This document shows, piece after piece, positions 31,272 through 41,004 of a stretch of DNA of 64,000 bases. The DNA is taken from positions 1 through 64,000 of the forward strand of contig JAKFUL010000022.1 of NCBI GenBank assembly GCA_021732665.1, written 5' to 3'. Every line of letters starts with the position of its first letter. Positions within the stretch are counted from its first letter, which is position 1. Under the pieces are notes generated by a model. The model saw nothing but the letters and a program-made list of their open reading frames with translations, was not told where the DNA came from and did no database searches. The translations under genes were made by a program, and so were the position numbers. This stretch comes from Acetobacteraceae bacterium. Its GTDB lineage: Bacteria; Pseudomonadota; Alphaproteobacteria; Acetobacterales; Acetobacteraceae.

Positions 31272-33191
31272 TCATCCAGTGCGGCCCTCGGCCACGCGCG
31301 GGCCGGCAGGGGCCACGCGGAAGCGGTTGAAGGTTTCCACCATGATATCCCTGGCCAGCGGCGCCGCGGCGCCCGAGCCGGAGGTGCCGTGCTCGACGAT
31401 CACGCTGACCGCATATTGCGGGTTGTCATGCGGGGCATAGGCCACGAAGAGCGCATGCGGCCGCCATTCCCGCGGCACCGCATTGACGTTGTAGCCGCGC
31501 TCGCGCTGTTCGCGGCTGACGCGGCGGACCTGGGTGGTGCCGGTCTTGCCGGACATCTGGCCATAGCCGGCGGGCAGACGCGCGCCCAGCGCCGTGCCGC
31601 CGCCCTCATTCACCACCGCCCACATCGAATCGCGGATCAGGCGCAGGTCGCGCTCCGCGATACCAAGGCTCGGCCAGTCCTCCGCCCGTCCGCCGCGCAC
31701 CGCGCGCCCGCCGATGCTGCGGGTCAGGTGGGGCTGCAAGGCCCGGCCGCTGGCCAGCCGCGCGGTCATCGTGGCCAGGCTGAGGGGCGTGAGCTGGTAA
31801 TAGCCCTGGCCGATGCCGTGGACGATGGTGTCGCCGATATTCCAGGGCCGGCCCTGCGCCTCGCGCCATTCCCGGGTGGGCATCAGGCCGCGCCTTGTGC
31901 CCGGAAGCTCAACCTCAAGGTCCACGCCCATGCCGAAACGCCGGCCCATGGCGGCGATGCGGTTGATGCCCACGCGCCTCGCCATCTCGTAGAAATACAC
32001 GTCGCAGCTCAGCTTGATGCCGGTGCGCAGATCCACCCCGCCATGGCCGGAGCGGTTCCAGCAATGGAAGCGGGTATCGCCGAAATCCAGATGGCCGGGG
32101 CACGACACACGCTCGCCCGGGGTGGTGACGCGGGCTTCCAGCGCGGCCAGCGCCACCACCATCTTGAAGGTGGAGCCGGGGGCGTAGAGGCCGTTGGTGG
32201 CCTTGTTGATCAGCGGTGTGGCCCGGTTGGCCGTCCATTGCCGCCATTGCGCTGAGCTGACGCCGGAATTGAAGATGTTGGGGTCAAAGCTGGGCTGGCT
32301 GGCCATGGCCAGGATTTCGCCGTTGCGGGCGTTGAGGACGACGACGGAGGTGCCCTCCTCGATCTTGCCGCGCAGCGTCTTCTGCAATTCGGTGTCGACG
32401 CTGATCTCGATGTCCTGCCCCGCCACGCCCTCGCGCCGGTCGAGTTCACGGATCACCCGGCCCACGGCGTTGACCTCCAGCTGCACGGCGCCGGCGCGGC
32501 CGCGCAGCATGGTGTCGTAGTGCCGCTCCACGCCGGAGCGGCCGACGCGCACGCCGGGCAGTTGCAGCAGCGGGTCGCCATCCATGTCGCGCTCGGCCGG
32601 CGGTGCCACGTAGCCGACCATGTGCGCGAGATGCTCACCCTCGGGATAGAGCCGCGTGGTGCCGACATCGATCAGGATGCCGGGCAGGTCGGGGGCATTG
32701 ACCTCGATACGGGCCATTTCCTCCCAGGTCAGGAATTCACGGACGATCGTCGGCACGAAACGCCGGCGGCGGCGCAACTCCCGCTCCACCCGTGCCCGCT
32801 CGTTTTCCGTCAGCGGCACGATGCGGGAAAAAGTCTCCAGCGATGCCGCGACGTCCTGGGTCTGCTCGGCCACCAGCAGGGCGCGCCAGTTCAGCCGGTT
32901 GCCGGCCACGACATGGCCGTTGCGGTCGAGGATACGGCCGCGCGGCGGGCTGAGCAGGCGGGCGGAGAGGCGATTTTCCTCGGCCAGCGTGGCGAAGCGG
33001 GCGCCCTCCTCCACCTGCAGCTTGTGCAGCCGGTAGCCCAGGAAGCCGAAGGCGCTGACCTGGATGCCGCCAAGCACCAGCGCGCGGCGGGTGAAGACGG
33101 AGCGACGCTGCTCCTCCTCCCGCTTCACGCCGCGCATCGAGAAGCCGGCAATGCCGCGTTCGGGTTTCTGCCAGGGGAGACGGATTCTCAT
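31272..33191 (-). CDS. mrdA: Penicillin-binding protein 2 (peptidoglycan transpeptidase)
   Basis: A 639-residue class B PBP. A cytoplasmic N-terminus (MRIRLPWQKPERG) is followed by one TM helix (about 35-55) and the pedestal domain. The transpeptidase core has the SxxK serine (APGSTFKMVVALAAL), a SCD motif in KLSCDVYFYEMARR in place of the usual SxN, and KTG (MSGKTGTTQ). The ATG at 33191 is chosen because it continues the conserved frame. It lies at the end of a 104-base tandem repeat. The upstream frame to 33359 has no conserved sequence. Translation may be coupled to the mini-ORFs before it. Confidence 0.93.
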   Translation of the reverse strand: MRIRLPWQKPERGIAGFSMRGVKREEEQRRSVFTRRALVLGGIQVSAFGFLGYRLHKLQVEEGARFATLAEENRLSARLLSPPRGRILDRNGHVVAGNRLNWRALLVAEQTQDVAASLETFSRIVPLTENERARVERELRRRRRFVPTIVREFLTWEEMARIEVNAPDLPGILIDVGTTRLYPEGEHLAHMVGYVAPPAERDMDGDPLLQLPGVRVGRSGVERHYDTMLRGRAGAVQLEVNAVGRVIRELDRREGVAGQDIEISVDTELQKTLRGKIEEGTSVVVLNARNGEILAMASQPSFDPNIFNSGVSSAQWRQWTANRATPLINKATNGLYAPGSTFKMVVALAALEARVTTPGERVSCPGHLDFGDTRFHCWNRSGHGGVDLRTGIKLSCDVYFYEMARRVGINRIAAMGRRFGMGVDLEVELPGTRRGLMPTREWREAQGRPWNIGDTIVHGIGQGYYQLTPLSLATMTARLASGRALQPHLTRSIGGRAVRGGRAEDWPSLGIAERDLRLIRDSMWAVVNEGGGTALGARLPAGYGQMSGKTGTTQVRRVSREQRERGYNVNAVPREWRPHALFVAYAPHDNPQYAVSVIVEHGTSGSGAAAPLARDIMVETFNRFRVAPAGPRVAEGRTG

Positions 33192-33384
33192 GCTGCCTCG
33201 ATGCGCGGCATGCAGCCCCGCACGCCTGCGGCGTGACGCATCGAGAAGCCGGCAATGCCGCGTTCGGGTTTCTGCCAGGGGAGACGGATTCTCATGCTGC
33301 CTCGATGCGCGGCATGCAGCCCCGCACGCCTGCGGCGTGACGCATCGAGAAGCCGGCAATGCCGCGTTCGGGTTTCTGCCAGGG
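33135..33384 (-). repeat. Tandem 104-bp direct repeat at the 5' end of mrdA
   Basis: Copies begin at 33135, 33239 and 33343 (identical CATCGAGAAGCCGGCAATGC at each on the plus strand). The period is exactly 104 bases, and the third, mreD-proximal copy is partial (to 33384). Each copy contains the first 57 or so bases of mrdA, from the start ATG through codon 19, plus about 47 bases that are not part of mrdA. Those 47 bases carry an inverted repeat, CTCGATGCG with CGCATCGAG, at 33197-33245 and 33301-33349. The period is not a multiple of three. Confidence 0.95.
33188..33295 (-). CDS. Mini-ORF 2, coupled between mini-ORF 1 and mrdA
   Basis: A second 35-codon frame, ATG at 33295-33293, beginning MRIRLPWQKPERGIAGFSM and ending at TGA 33190-33188. 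The stop overlaps the real mrdA ATG (33191-33189). Because 36 codons make 108 bases and the repeat period is 104, every unit automatically has a four-base stop/start overlap with the next. Ribosomes leaving mreD could thus reinitiate in steps to reach mrdA. Confidence 0.55.
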   Translation of the reverse strand: MRIRLPWQKPERGIAGFSMRHAAGVRGCMPRIEAA

Positions 33385-33399
33385 CACGCGAACTCTCAT
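33292..33399 (-). CDS. Mini-ORF 1, coupled between mreD and mini-ORF 2
   Basis: A 35-codon frame starting at the ATG 33399-33397, which overlaps the mreD stop TGA (33398-33396). It begins MRVRVPWQKPERGIAGFSM, the mrdA N-terminus with two conservative changes, then diverges (RHAAGVRGC) and stops at TGA 33294-33292. That stop overlaps the ATG of mini-ORF 2 (ATGA). It is probably the ancestral mrdA start that lost its downstream gene by the tandem duplication. Whether a stable peptide is made is unknown. Confidence 0.55.
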   Translation of the reverse strand: MRVRVPWQKPERGIAGFSMRHAAGVRGCMPRIEAA

Positions 33400-33935
33400 C
33401 CGTCCGCCCTCTGCATCGCCCGATGCGCGCGCGTGAGCAGCCAGGCCAGGGCGGGGTAGAGGCCGGCGGAGATGCCGACCTGATGCATCGCCGGCATGGT
33501 CGGCGGCAATTGCCAGGTCAGCAGCCCCGTCAGCACCCAGGCCAGTGCCGCCGCCCCCACCGCCACGGCGCCGAAGACCAGCCAGACCGCCAGGAAGCTC
33601 TGCCGCACCAGGAAGCCGCGGAAACGCTGGGTGATGCCATGCGCCACCAGCAGCACCAGCACGCCCGAGCCGAGCGGCGCCAGCGTGAGCAGATCCAACG
33701 CCAGGCCGATGCCGAACACCGCGGGCGGCGGCATGGCGGCGGGGCGGAACACCGTCCAGAAGAACACCGTGGGCAGGCAGACCGCCATGACAAGCCCCGG
33801 CGCGCCCACCGGCACCGCGGCCAGCACCAGCAGGCCCAGTGTCGCCAGGGTGGGGAAGGCCGCGCGCAGCACCGCGTCGATGCGGCGCAGCAGGCCCGCC
33901 GGCGGCTCGGTGCGGCCGCGGATGGGAGCTTTCAT
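33396..33935 (-). CDS. mreD: Rod shape-determining protein MreD
   Basis: A 179-residue hydrophobic protein with five or six membrane segments (TLATLGLLVLAAVPVGAPGLV, LLTLAPLGSGVLVLLVAHG and others). The FGIGLALDLLTLAPLG segment is the conserved MreD region. MreD bridges MreC to the PBP2/RodA elongasome. The gene is placed between mreC and mrdA. Its stop overlaps the ATG of the first mini-ORF. The sequence of MreD is poorly conserved, so the assignment rests partly on context. Confidence 0.88.
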   Translation of the reverse strand: MKAPIRGRTEPPAGLLRRIDAVLRAAFPTLATLGLLVLAAVPVGAPGLVMAVCLPTVFFWTVFRPAAMPPPAVFGIGLALDLLTLAPLGSGVLVLLVAHGITQRFRGFLVRQSFLAVWLVFGAVAVGAAALAWVLTGLLTWQLPPTMPAMHQVGISAGLYPALAWLLTRAHRAMQRADG

Positions 33936-33960
33936 CGCCGGCCGCGCGGCATTGTGTGAT

Positions 33961-34824
33961 TCATCGCCGCTGACGCGGCTCGGGTCGGGCCACCGACTCA
34001 GGCGGCAGGATGCCGGTCAGGCCGAAATCGAACAGGCGGACGACGTCCAGCCGGTCGAGACGGGCGAAAAGCTCGACCTCCGGCGCGCCGCTCTCGGTCC
34101 AGCGCACGACGCCCACGGGCAGGCCGGCGGGGAAGGCTCCGGCCTCGGCCGAGGTCACTACACGGTCGCCCTCGCGCGGGGCCTGGCCCTCGGGCCAGTG
34201 CTGCAAACGCGGCCGTGCCGCGTTGTTGCCGACCATGATGGCGCGGGCGCGGCTGTTCTCCAGCGTGATGGGAATGCGCGAGTTGATGTCGGTGGCCAGC
34301 AGCACCCGGGCGGAGCGGGAGCCCACCTCGGTCACGCGGCCGACGAAGCCGCGCTCATCCAGCGCCACCTGGCCTTTTCGCGCCGGGGTCTGGCCACCAG
34401 TGGCCAGCAACACGGCGCGGGCATAGGTGCCGCCGCCATCGGCCACCACGCGAGCGGTGAAGAATTGCGGCGCCGGGTCCGGGATCCAGGCGAGTTGCCG
34501 ACGAAGCAACGCGTTTTCCGATTCCAGCGCCAATGCGGTGGCCTGCCAGCGATGCAGGCGCTCATTCTCCAGCCGCAGGCGTTCGTTCTCGGCGCGGATT
34601 TCCCACAACGACTGGGCTTCGCGCACCGCGTTCTGCACCGCGCCCACCGGCTGCTGCACCGCGGTCCAGATCGGCATCAGGGTATCGGCCAGCACCATGC
34701 GGGTGCGTTCCACCAGCAGCGTGTCCGCCTTGCCCAGCAGCATGGTGCCGAAGGCCGCCGCGATCAGCACCGGCAGCGACAGGCGCGCCAAGGCCTGGCG
34801 CAGGGGAATGCTCAAACGAATCAC
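33961..34824 (-). CDS. mreC: Rod shape-determining protein MreC
   Basis: A 287-residue protein with one N-terminal membrane helix (LSLPVLIAAAFGTMLLG). A coiled coil follows (AQSLWEIRAENERLRLENERLHRWQ-type, residues about 70-100), then the periplasmic beta-barrel domain (FTARVVADGGGTYARAVLLATGG, and GFVGRVTEVGSRSARVLLATD). MreC organises PBP2 and RodA at the inner membrane. It is 27 bases from mreB and 25 from mreD in the standard order. Confidence 0.93.
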   Translation of the reverse strand: MIRLSIPLRQALARLSLPVLIAAAFGTMLLGKADTLLVERTRMVLADTLMPIWTAVQQPVGAVQNAVREAQSLWEIRAENERLRLENERLHRWQATALALESENALLRRQLAWIPDPAPQFFTARVVADGGGTYARAVLLATGGQTPARKGQVALDERGFVGRVTEVGSRSARVLLATDINSRIPITLENSRARAIMVGNNAARPRLQHWPEGQAPREGDRVVTSAEAGAFPAGLPVGVVRWTESGAPEVELFARLDRLDVVRLFDFGLTGILPPESVARPEPRQRR

Positions 34825-34851
34825 GTGGCCCCCGGGTGAACGTCAAATTCC

Positions 34852-35961
<1,110 letters not shown>

Positions 35962-36161
35962 TCAGGGGAAGGGTGGTTAGACCCATGCGGGGCCGCACTC
36001 AAGGGCCGGGGGGGCGGGGCTGCCAAGAGTTTGCGCCCGACGGGACGAAACCGGGCGGCCAAAGTCGCGTTCTTCACGAGTTGGTGGGTGCCACGCGCCC
36101 GCCATGAAGCCGCCGCGCCGAAGGGCGATGAGGCCGCATCACGCAAAGGACTGGAATCATC

Positions 36162-36377
36162 ATGCGCTCGATTTTCATTGTTTTGGCATGCGTCTGCCTT
36201 CTGGGCCTGACCGGCTGCGGCAATCGCCCGGGGGAACGCGCCCTGTCCGGCGGTGCCATTGGGGCGGCGGGCGGCGCGGGCATTGCCGCCATCGCCGGCG
36301 GCCCTGTGCTGGGTGCGGCCCTGCTGGGCGGTGCCGCCGGCGCATTGACCGGGATCGTGACAACCCCGAGGCGCTGA
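36162..36377 (+). CDS. Small glycine-zipper lipoprotein
   Basis: A 71-residue protein with a lipoprotein signal (MRSIFIVLACVCLLGLTGC, lipobox LTGC with Cys19). A glycine/alanine-rich zipper (SGGAIGAAGGAGIAAIAGG, GAALLGGAAGALTG) follows. Such proteins resemble Slp-type or osmotically induced outer-membrane lipoproteins (glycine zipper 2TM family). An AAGGACTGGAATCATC run upstream contains AAGGA 11 bases before the ATG. It stands alone between mreB and the binding protein gene. Confidence 0.75.
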   Translation: MRSIFIVLACVCLLGLTGCGNRPGERALSGGAIGAAGGAGIAAIAGGPVLGAALLGGAAGALTGIVTTPRR

Positions 36378-36568
36378 GTTCAGCGAAAAATCGCGCAATT
36401 GCCCGGGTTGGGCTGGCCGGCGAAGGCGCGGGCGACGAAGGGCGTCGATCCCGCGGCGAGGGCTGGCGGGGTATTTGTCCGAATCCCGCGCATTCCACCA
36501 ATTCAGCGCTTTTCAGCCGGCGCGGCGCGCTTCATGTTGCGGCCCGTTCATATTTCCGGAGAGCCGCG

Positions 36569-38119
36569 ATGCGCATCACCACCGCCCTCATGGCCGGGCT
36601 TCTGGCATTTATGCCTGCGGCCCTGGCCAATACCTTCACTTGGGCCACCGCCAACGACATTCTTGGGCTGGACCCCCACGCCAACAACCACGGCGTGACC
36701 AACGCCATGAAGCTCAACGTCTATGAGCCGCTGGTGCGGCGCGAGGCGGATGGCAGCCTTTCGCCCGGGCTGGCGGTGCGGTGGGAGCTGGTCTCGCCCA
36801 CCACCTGGCGCTTCCACCTCCGCCCCGATGTGCGGTTCCATGGCGGGGAGGCTTTCACCTCCGCCGATGTGGTCCACTCCGTGGAGCGCGTGCGGCAGAA
36901 TGACATGGCCTATACCGTGCAGTCGATCACCGCTGCCCGCGCGGTGGACCCGATGACGGTGGAGTTCGACACCCGCGGCCCCAACCCGGTGCTGTTGCAG
37001 GACCTGACCCTGTTCTTCATCACCTCCCGCGCCTGGATCGAGGGCAATGGCGCCTTCTCGGTGGCGCGTGCCGGCCAGCCGGGGGCGACCACCACCTTCG
37101 TGCAGCTCAACGCCAATGGCACGGGGCCGTTCCGGGTGACCGAGCGCGTGGCGGATGAGCGCACGGTGCTGGTGCCCAACCCCAATTGGTGGGGCACGGC
37201 CGAGCACGGCATCACCCGCGCCGTCTTCCGCCCCATCGCCAGCGCCCCCACCCGGGTGGCGGCGCTGCTGAGCCGCGAGCTGGACATGATGTACCATGTG
37301 CCGCTGCAGGATATTCCGCGCGTCCAGCAGGCACCGGGCATCCGGCTGCTGCAAGGACCGACGGCGCGCAGCATCTATCTCGGCTTCGACACCGCCCGCG
37401 CCGAAAGCCTCGACGTGCCTGGTTCGCCCAACCCTCTGCGTGATGTGCGGGTGCGCCGCGCGATCTACCAGGCGATCGACATGGACACGATCCGCCGCGT
37501 GGTGCTGCGCGGCTCCACGGTGGCGGCGGGCCTGCCCATCGGCGCGGCCATCGGCGGCTTCGTGGCCGATCTGAACGAGCGGCTGCCGTTTGACCTGGAG
37601 GCCTCGCGCCGGCTGCTGAACGAGGCCGGCTACCCGCAGGGCTTCCGCCTGACCCTGGGCTGCCCCAACAACCGCTATGTGAATGACGAGGCGATCTGCA
37701 CCGCCATCACCACCATGCTCAACCGCGCGGGCATCCAGGCTAGGCTGGACGCGGTGCCCTTCGGCCGCTTCCTGCAACGCGGCGCCAACAAGGAGTTCCA
37801 GTTCTGGCTGCTGGGCTGGACGCCGGGCAATTTCGACCTGAGCAACCCCGCGCGCGAATTGCTGGGCGAGGGCAGCTTCAACTGGGGCGGTTTTTCGGAT
37901 GAGGCGATGGCCCGCGCGGCCGCCGCCTATGGCCAGGAAACCGACACCACCCGCCGCGCCGCCCTGGCGCGCGAGTATTGGACGCGCTTCCGCGAGACCC
38001 TGCCCATGGTGCCGCTGCACCAGGAGCCGCAGGTCTTCGCGATGCGCGAGACGGTGGCGGATTTCAACCTGCGCGTGGCCGAGGATCTGGAGCTGCGGCA
38101 GGTGCGGATGCGGCGCTGA
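36569..38119 (+). CDS. ABC transporter substrate-binding protein, family 5
   Basis: A 516-residue SBP_bac_5 protein. The start at 36569 gives the signal peptide MRITTALMAGLLAFMPAALA, with a CGGAGAG site upstream. Motifs are DILGLDPHANNHGVTNAMK, NVYEPLVRREADGSLSPGLAVRW, and FRLRPDVRFHGGEAF-like FHLRPDVRFHGGEAFTSADVV. The C-terminus has LPMVPLHQEPQVFAMRE. It is the second orphan of this family in the window, with no permease adjacent. The ligand may be a peptide, opine or similar compound. The hydrolase gene follows after 59 bases. Confidence 0.88.
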   Translation: MRITTALMAGLLAFMPAALANTFTWATANDILGLDPHANNHGVTNAMKLNVYEPLVRREADGSLSPGLAVRWELVSPTTWRFHLRPDVRFHGGEAFTSADVVHSVERVRQNDMAYTVQSITAARAVDPMTVEFDTRGPNPVLLQDLTLFFITSRAWIEGNGAFSVARAGQPGATTTFVQLNANGTGPFRVTERVADERTVLVPNPNWWGTAEHGITRAVFRPIASAPTRVAALLSRELDMMYHVPLQDIPRVQQAPGIRLLQGPTARSIYLGFDTARAESLDVPGSPNPLRDVRVRRAIYQAIDMDTIRRVVLRGSTVAAGLPIGAAIGGFVADLNERLPFDLEASRRLLNEAGYPQGFRLTLGCPNNRYVNDEAICTAITTMLNRAGIQARLDAVPFGRFLQRGANKEFQFWLLGWTPGNFDLSNPARELLGEGSFNWGGFSDEAMARAAAAYGQETDTTRRAALAREYWTRFRETLPMVPLHQEPQVFAMRETVADFNLRVAEDLELRQVRMRR

Positions 38120-38178
38120 TGCTTGTCCGCGGCGTCTCCGCCATGGCAGGCTCGCCTCAACCAAAAGGGAGAAGCGCC

Positions 38179-39099
38179 ATGATCGAACGTCGCGGATTGA
38201 TGCTGGGCGGGAGCGGCGTGCTGCTCGCCCAATCGGTGCAGGCGCAAGGCCCGGCGGCGCCCGCCCTCCCGTACCGCGCCCATAGCGTGGCCACGCCCGA
38301 TGGCGTGACGGTGCAGGCCTATGAATATGGCAACCCGCGGGGCCCCGCGATCTTCTTCATCCACGGCTATATGCAGGCTGGGATGAGCTGGGAACGGCAG
38401 GTGAGCGACCCGCAGATGCTGCGTGATTTCCGCATGGTCACCTACGACATGCGCGGCCATGGCATGAGCGACAAGCCGGTGGGCGACCAGTTCTACAAGA
38501 CCAACAAGGCCTGGGGCGACGAGGTGGCGGCGGTGATCCGCGCCACCGGGCTCAACAGGCCCGTGCTGGTGGGCTGGAGCTATGGCGGGCGCCTGATGGG
38601 CGACTATCTCACCCATCATGGCCACGCCGCCCTGGCGGGGATGAGCTATGTGGCGGCCATCAGTTCCTCGGCCGATCCCTCGCGCTTCGGCCCCGGCGGG
38701 CGGTTTGGCGGCCCGGCGGGCTCGGGCAGCGCGGACCCGGCGACGGCCATCCGCAACACCGTCGGCTTCCTGCGCGCCTGCTTCGAGGTGCAGCCAAGCG
38801 CTGAGGATTTCGAAACCATCCTGGCCTTCAACATGATGGTGCCGCGCCATGCCAGGCTGTCGCTGCTCGGCCGCCCGGGCATCTATGACGAGCAGTTGCG
38901 GGCGCTGGACATACCCGTGCTGGTCACCCAGGGGGTGAAGGATCAGCTGGTGATGCCGAGCATGGCGCAGCACACGGCGGCCATGGCCCGGCAGTCGCGG
39001 CTGTCGATGTACGAGAATATCGGCCACTCGCCGTTCTGGGAGGATGCGGCCCGCTTCAACCGTGAACTCAGCGAGTTCGTGAAGGCGGCGCAGCGGTAA
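38179..39099 (+). CDS. Exported alpha/beta hydrolase
   Basis: A 306-residue alpha/beta hydrolase with a signal-like N-terminus (MIERRGLMLGGSGVLLAQSVQA, possibly Tat-type with RR). The oxyanion loop is FFIHGYMQAGMSW, the nucleophile elbow GWSYGG (Ser of VGWSYGGRL), and the His region ENIGHSPFWED. AGGGAGAAG before the ATG supports the start. It lies next to the phenolic cluster, but its predicted export argues against a simple MhpC-like role on cytoplasmic ring-cleavage products. Confidence 0.82.
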   Translation: MIERRGLMLGGSGVLLAQSVQAQGPAAPALPYRAHSVATPDGVTVQAYEYGNPRGPAIFFIHGYMQAGMSWERQVSDPQMLRDFRMVTYDMRGHGMSDKPVGDQFYKTNKAWGDEVAAVIRATGLNRPVLVGWSYGGRLMGDYLTHHGHAALAGMSYVAAISSSADPSRFGPGGRFGGPAGSGSADPATAIRNTVGFLRACFEVQPSAEDFETILAFNMMVPRHARLSLLGRPGIYDEQLRALDIPVLVTQGVKDQLVMPSMAQHTAAMARQSRLSMYENIGHSPFWEDAARFNRELSEFVKAAQR

Positions 39100-39108
39100 C
39101 CCTACCGC
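39093..39108. terminator. Hairpin over two convergent stop codons
   Basis: GCGGTA (39093-39098) and TACCGC (39103-39108) pair around a four-base loop. The hairpin includes the TAA of the hydrolase gene and the TAG of the Bug gene on the other strand. It is a plausible weak bidirectional terminator, without a T-run. Confidence 0.35.
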
Positions 39109-40040
39109 GGGATGAGGCCGAGACGGGCCAGCAGGGCGCCGGCCTCCCGCTGCTCGGCGGCGAGGCGGGTGGAAAAAGCCTCGGCGCCGAGATAGGCGAC
39201 AACCTGGGCGGTATTGGCCATCACGGTGCGATAGGCGGCGGAATTCGTCGCCTCGGCGCAGGCGGCCTCGATGCGCGCGGCCACCGGGCGGGGCAGGCCG
39301 CGTGGCGCCCATAACCCGCCGAAGCCGCGCCAGGTCACCGGGAAGCCCAGCTCGGCCAGGGTGGGGGCGTCGATATTCGGGTCGCGCTGATCGGCGGCCA
39401 CAGCCAGCACGCGCAGCCCGCTTTCCTTGAGCGTGGCCCAGGTGGTGAGCGCCATGGAGATCGTGCCCGCCTGGGCATCGACCATCATCTGCCCGCCGGC
39501 GCGATAGGCGACGTCGGTCAGGCGCACATTGGCCATGAGTTCGAGCTGGCGGGCGATGAGGTGCCCCACCGTGCCATTGCCGGCATGGCCGAAGCTCAGC
39601 GTCTCCGGCGCGCGGCGCGCGGCTTCGAGGAAGTCCGGCAGCGTGCGGTGCGGCGAATTGGCCGGCACCGCCAGGGCAAAGATGTTCTCAAAGGTCTGGC
39701 AGAGCGGCTCGAAGCTATCCAGCCGATAGGCCAGGCTGGGCACCATGAAGGGCTGGGTGGTCATCATGCCCGAGGGGCCGAAGCCGATGGTCGCGCCATC
39801 CGGCCGCGCCTGCGCCACGGAGCCCGCGGCGATGGCGCCACCCGCGCCCTCGCGGTTCAGCACCACGACATTGACCTGGCCGCCCATGGCCTGGCGGAAG
39901 GGCTCGGCGAAGGCGCGGGCCATGATGTCGATGACCGTGCCGTTGGAGAAGGGGATCACCAGGGTGATGGTCCGGCCAGGGATATCCTGGGCCAGGGCCG
40001 GCGTGGCGAGCAGCGAAGCCAGGATGGCGCGGCGTTGCAT
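39102..40040 (-). CDS. Bug-type tripartite tricarboxylate transporter binding protein
   Basis: A 312-residue TctC/Bug protein. The start at 40040 (MQRRAILASLLATPALAQ) gives a good signal peptide, with mature start DIPGRTITLVIPFSNGTVID. Further motifs are VLNREGAGGAIAAGSVA and SFGHAGNGTVGHLIARQL. The usual SAGG loop is FSNGTV here, a mild deviation. It is the last gene of the meta-cleavage operon, ten bases after the dioxygenase, so an aromatic acid is a reasonable ligand guess. Confidence 0.87.
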   Translation of the reverse strand: MQRRAILASLLATPALAQDIPGRTITLVIPFSNGTVIDIMARAFAEPFRQAMGGQVNVVVLNREGAGGAIAAGSVAQARPDGATIGFGPSGMMTTQPFMVPSLAYRLDSFEPLCQTFENIFALAVPANSPHRTLPDFLEAARRAPETLSFGHAGNGTVGHLIARQLELMANVRLTDVAYRAGGQMMVDAQAGTISMALTTWATLKESGLRVLAVAADQRDPNIDAPTLAELGFPVTWRGFGGLWAPRGLPRPVAARIEAACAEATNSAAYRTVMANTAQVVAYLGAEAFSTRLAAEQREAGALLARLGLIPR

Positions 40041-40050
40041 GGGGCGGTCC

Positions 40051-41004
40051 TCAATGGGTGGCGAGTTGGGTGGTGAACCAGGGGCAGTCGGCGACATAGA
40101 CCGGGGCGCGCAGGCCCTTCGCGGCGGCGTCGAGGCGGAGCTGGCGCATGTTTTTCCGCGGGCCTTCGGGCAGGTGCAGGCGTTCATGCCCCCAGAGGCT
40201 GGGGCCGTCATGGAATTCGCTGGCCTGCCAGTTCGGCGGGTCGATCACCCGCCCGCCCCAGCCATACTCGACGAAGAAGCCCGAGGGGGTGTTCACGTAG
40301 AAGCTGGTCATGTGGTCATTGGTGTGGCGGCCCAGCGTATAGGCCAGGCGGCCCTCCTCCAGCTGCGCCAAGTCATAGCCCTGGCCGACATCATCCAGGC
40401 AGCCGAGTTCGACCATGAAATGATGCAGCCCAGCCTGGCCGGAGCCGACCATGGCGAAGGAATGGTGCCGGCCATTCACATGGAAGAAGTAGAGCGGATA
40501 GGGCTTCAGGCCGTAATCCGTCACCGCGAAGCCGAGCACGTCGCGATAGAAGGGCAGCAGCGCGGTGGCATCGGCCACATGCAGCACGGCATGGCCCATG
40601 CCCAGCGCGCCGGTGTTGAAGCCGGAAATCGGCCGGCCCGGGGTAAAGGGCGTCTCGGCCAGATGCGCGCCGGAGAAAATCTCGATCCGGTTGCCGGCGG
40701 GGTCGTGGAAGAAGGCCATGCGGTCGACATGCCGCTCGGCGGCGTGGCCGGGCTGCACCTTTACCCCACGGGCTTCCAGCGTGGCGATGGTGGCGTCCAG
40801 ATCCTCCACCTCCCAGCCCATGAAATGCAGTCCGTCGCTGGCCTCGGGGGTGACGATGAGGCGTTGAGCGCGGTCATCCATGCGGTAGAGGCTGGTGCCG
40901 CCGCCCTGGTCGACCTTCTGCATGCCCAGGAATTTCCCGGCGAAATCCGGCCATTCCTCGGGCTTCGTGGCGCGGACGCCGATATAGCCGAGTGCGTTGA
41001 TCAT
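40051..41004 (-). CDS. VOC-family extradiol dioxygenase (catechol 2,3-dioxygenase-like)
   Basis: A 317-residue two-module vicinal oxygen chelate dioxygenase. The start at 41004 overlaps the FAH stop (ATGA). The metal triad candidates are His138 (GMGHAVLHV), His195 (LHHFMVEL) and Glu246 (FFVEYGW). It fits the type I extradiol family (BphC-like) that opens catechols beside the hydroxyls using Fe(II) or Mn(II). It would act on the product of the flavin hydroxylase. The N-terminal half is a degenerate VOC module, as usual. Confidence 0.84.
   Translation of the reverse strand: MINALGYIGVRATKPEEWPDFAGKFLGMQKVDQGGGTSLYRMDDRAQRLIVTPEASDGLHFMGWEVEDLDATIATLEARGVKVQPGHAAERHVDRMAFFHDPAGNRIEIFSGAHLAETPFTPGRPISGFNTGALGMGHAVLHVADATALLPFYRDVLGFAVTDYGLKPYPLYFFHVNGRHHSFAMVGSGQAGLHHFMVELGCLDDVGQGYDLAQLEEGRLAYTLGRHTNDHMTSFYVNTPSGFFVEYGWGGRVIDPPNWQASEFHDGPSLWGHERLHLPEGPRKNMRQLRLDAAAKGLRAPVYVADCPWFTTQLATH

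Noticed and set aside
31272-33359. Longer PBP2 starting at 33359
   Set aside because: The extra 56 residues come from translating the repeat in a different frame and are not conserved.
33135-33384. CRISPR-like direct repeat
   Set aside because: The unit is 104 bases, contiguous, with no variable spacers, and it contains coding sequence of mrdA.
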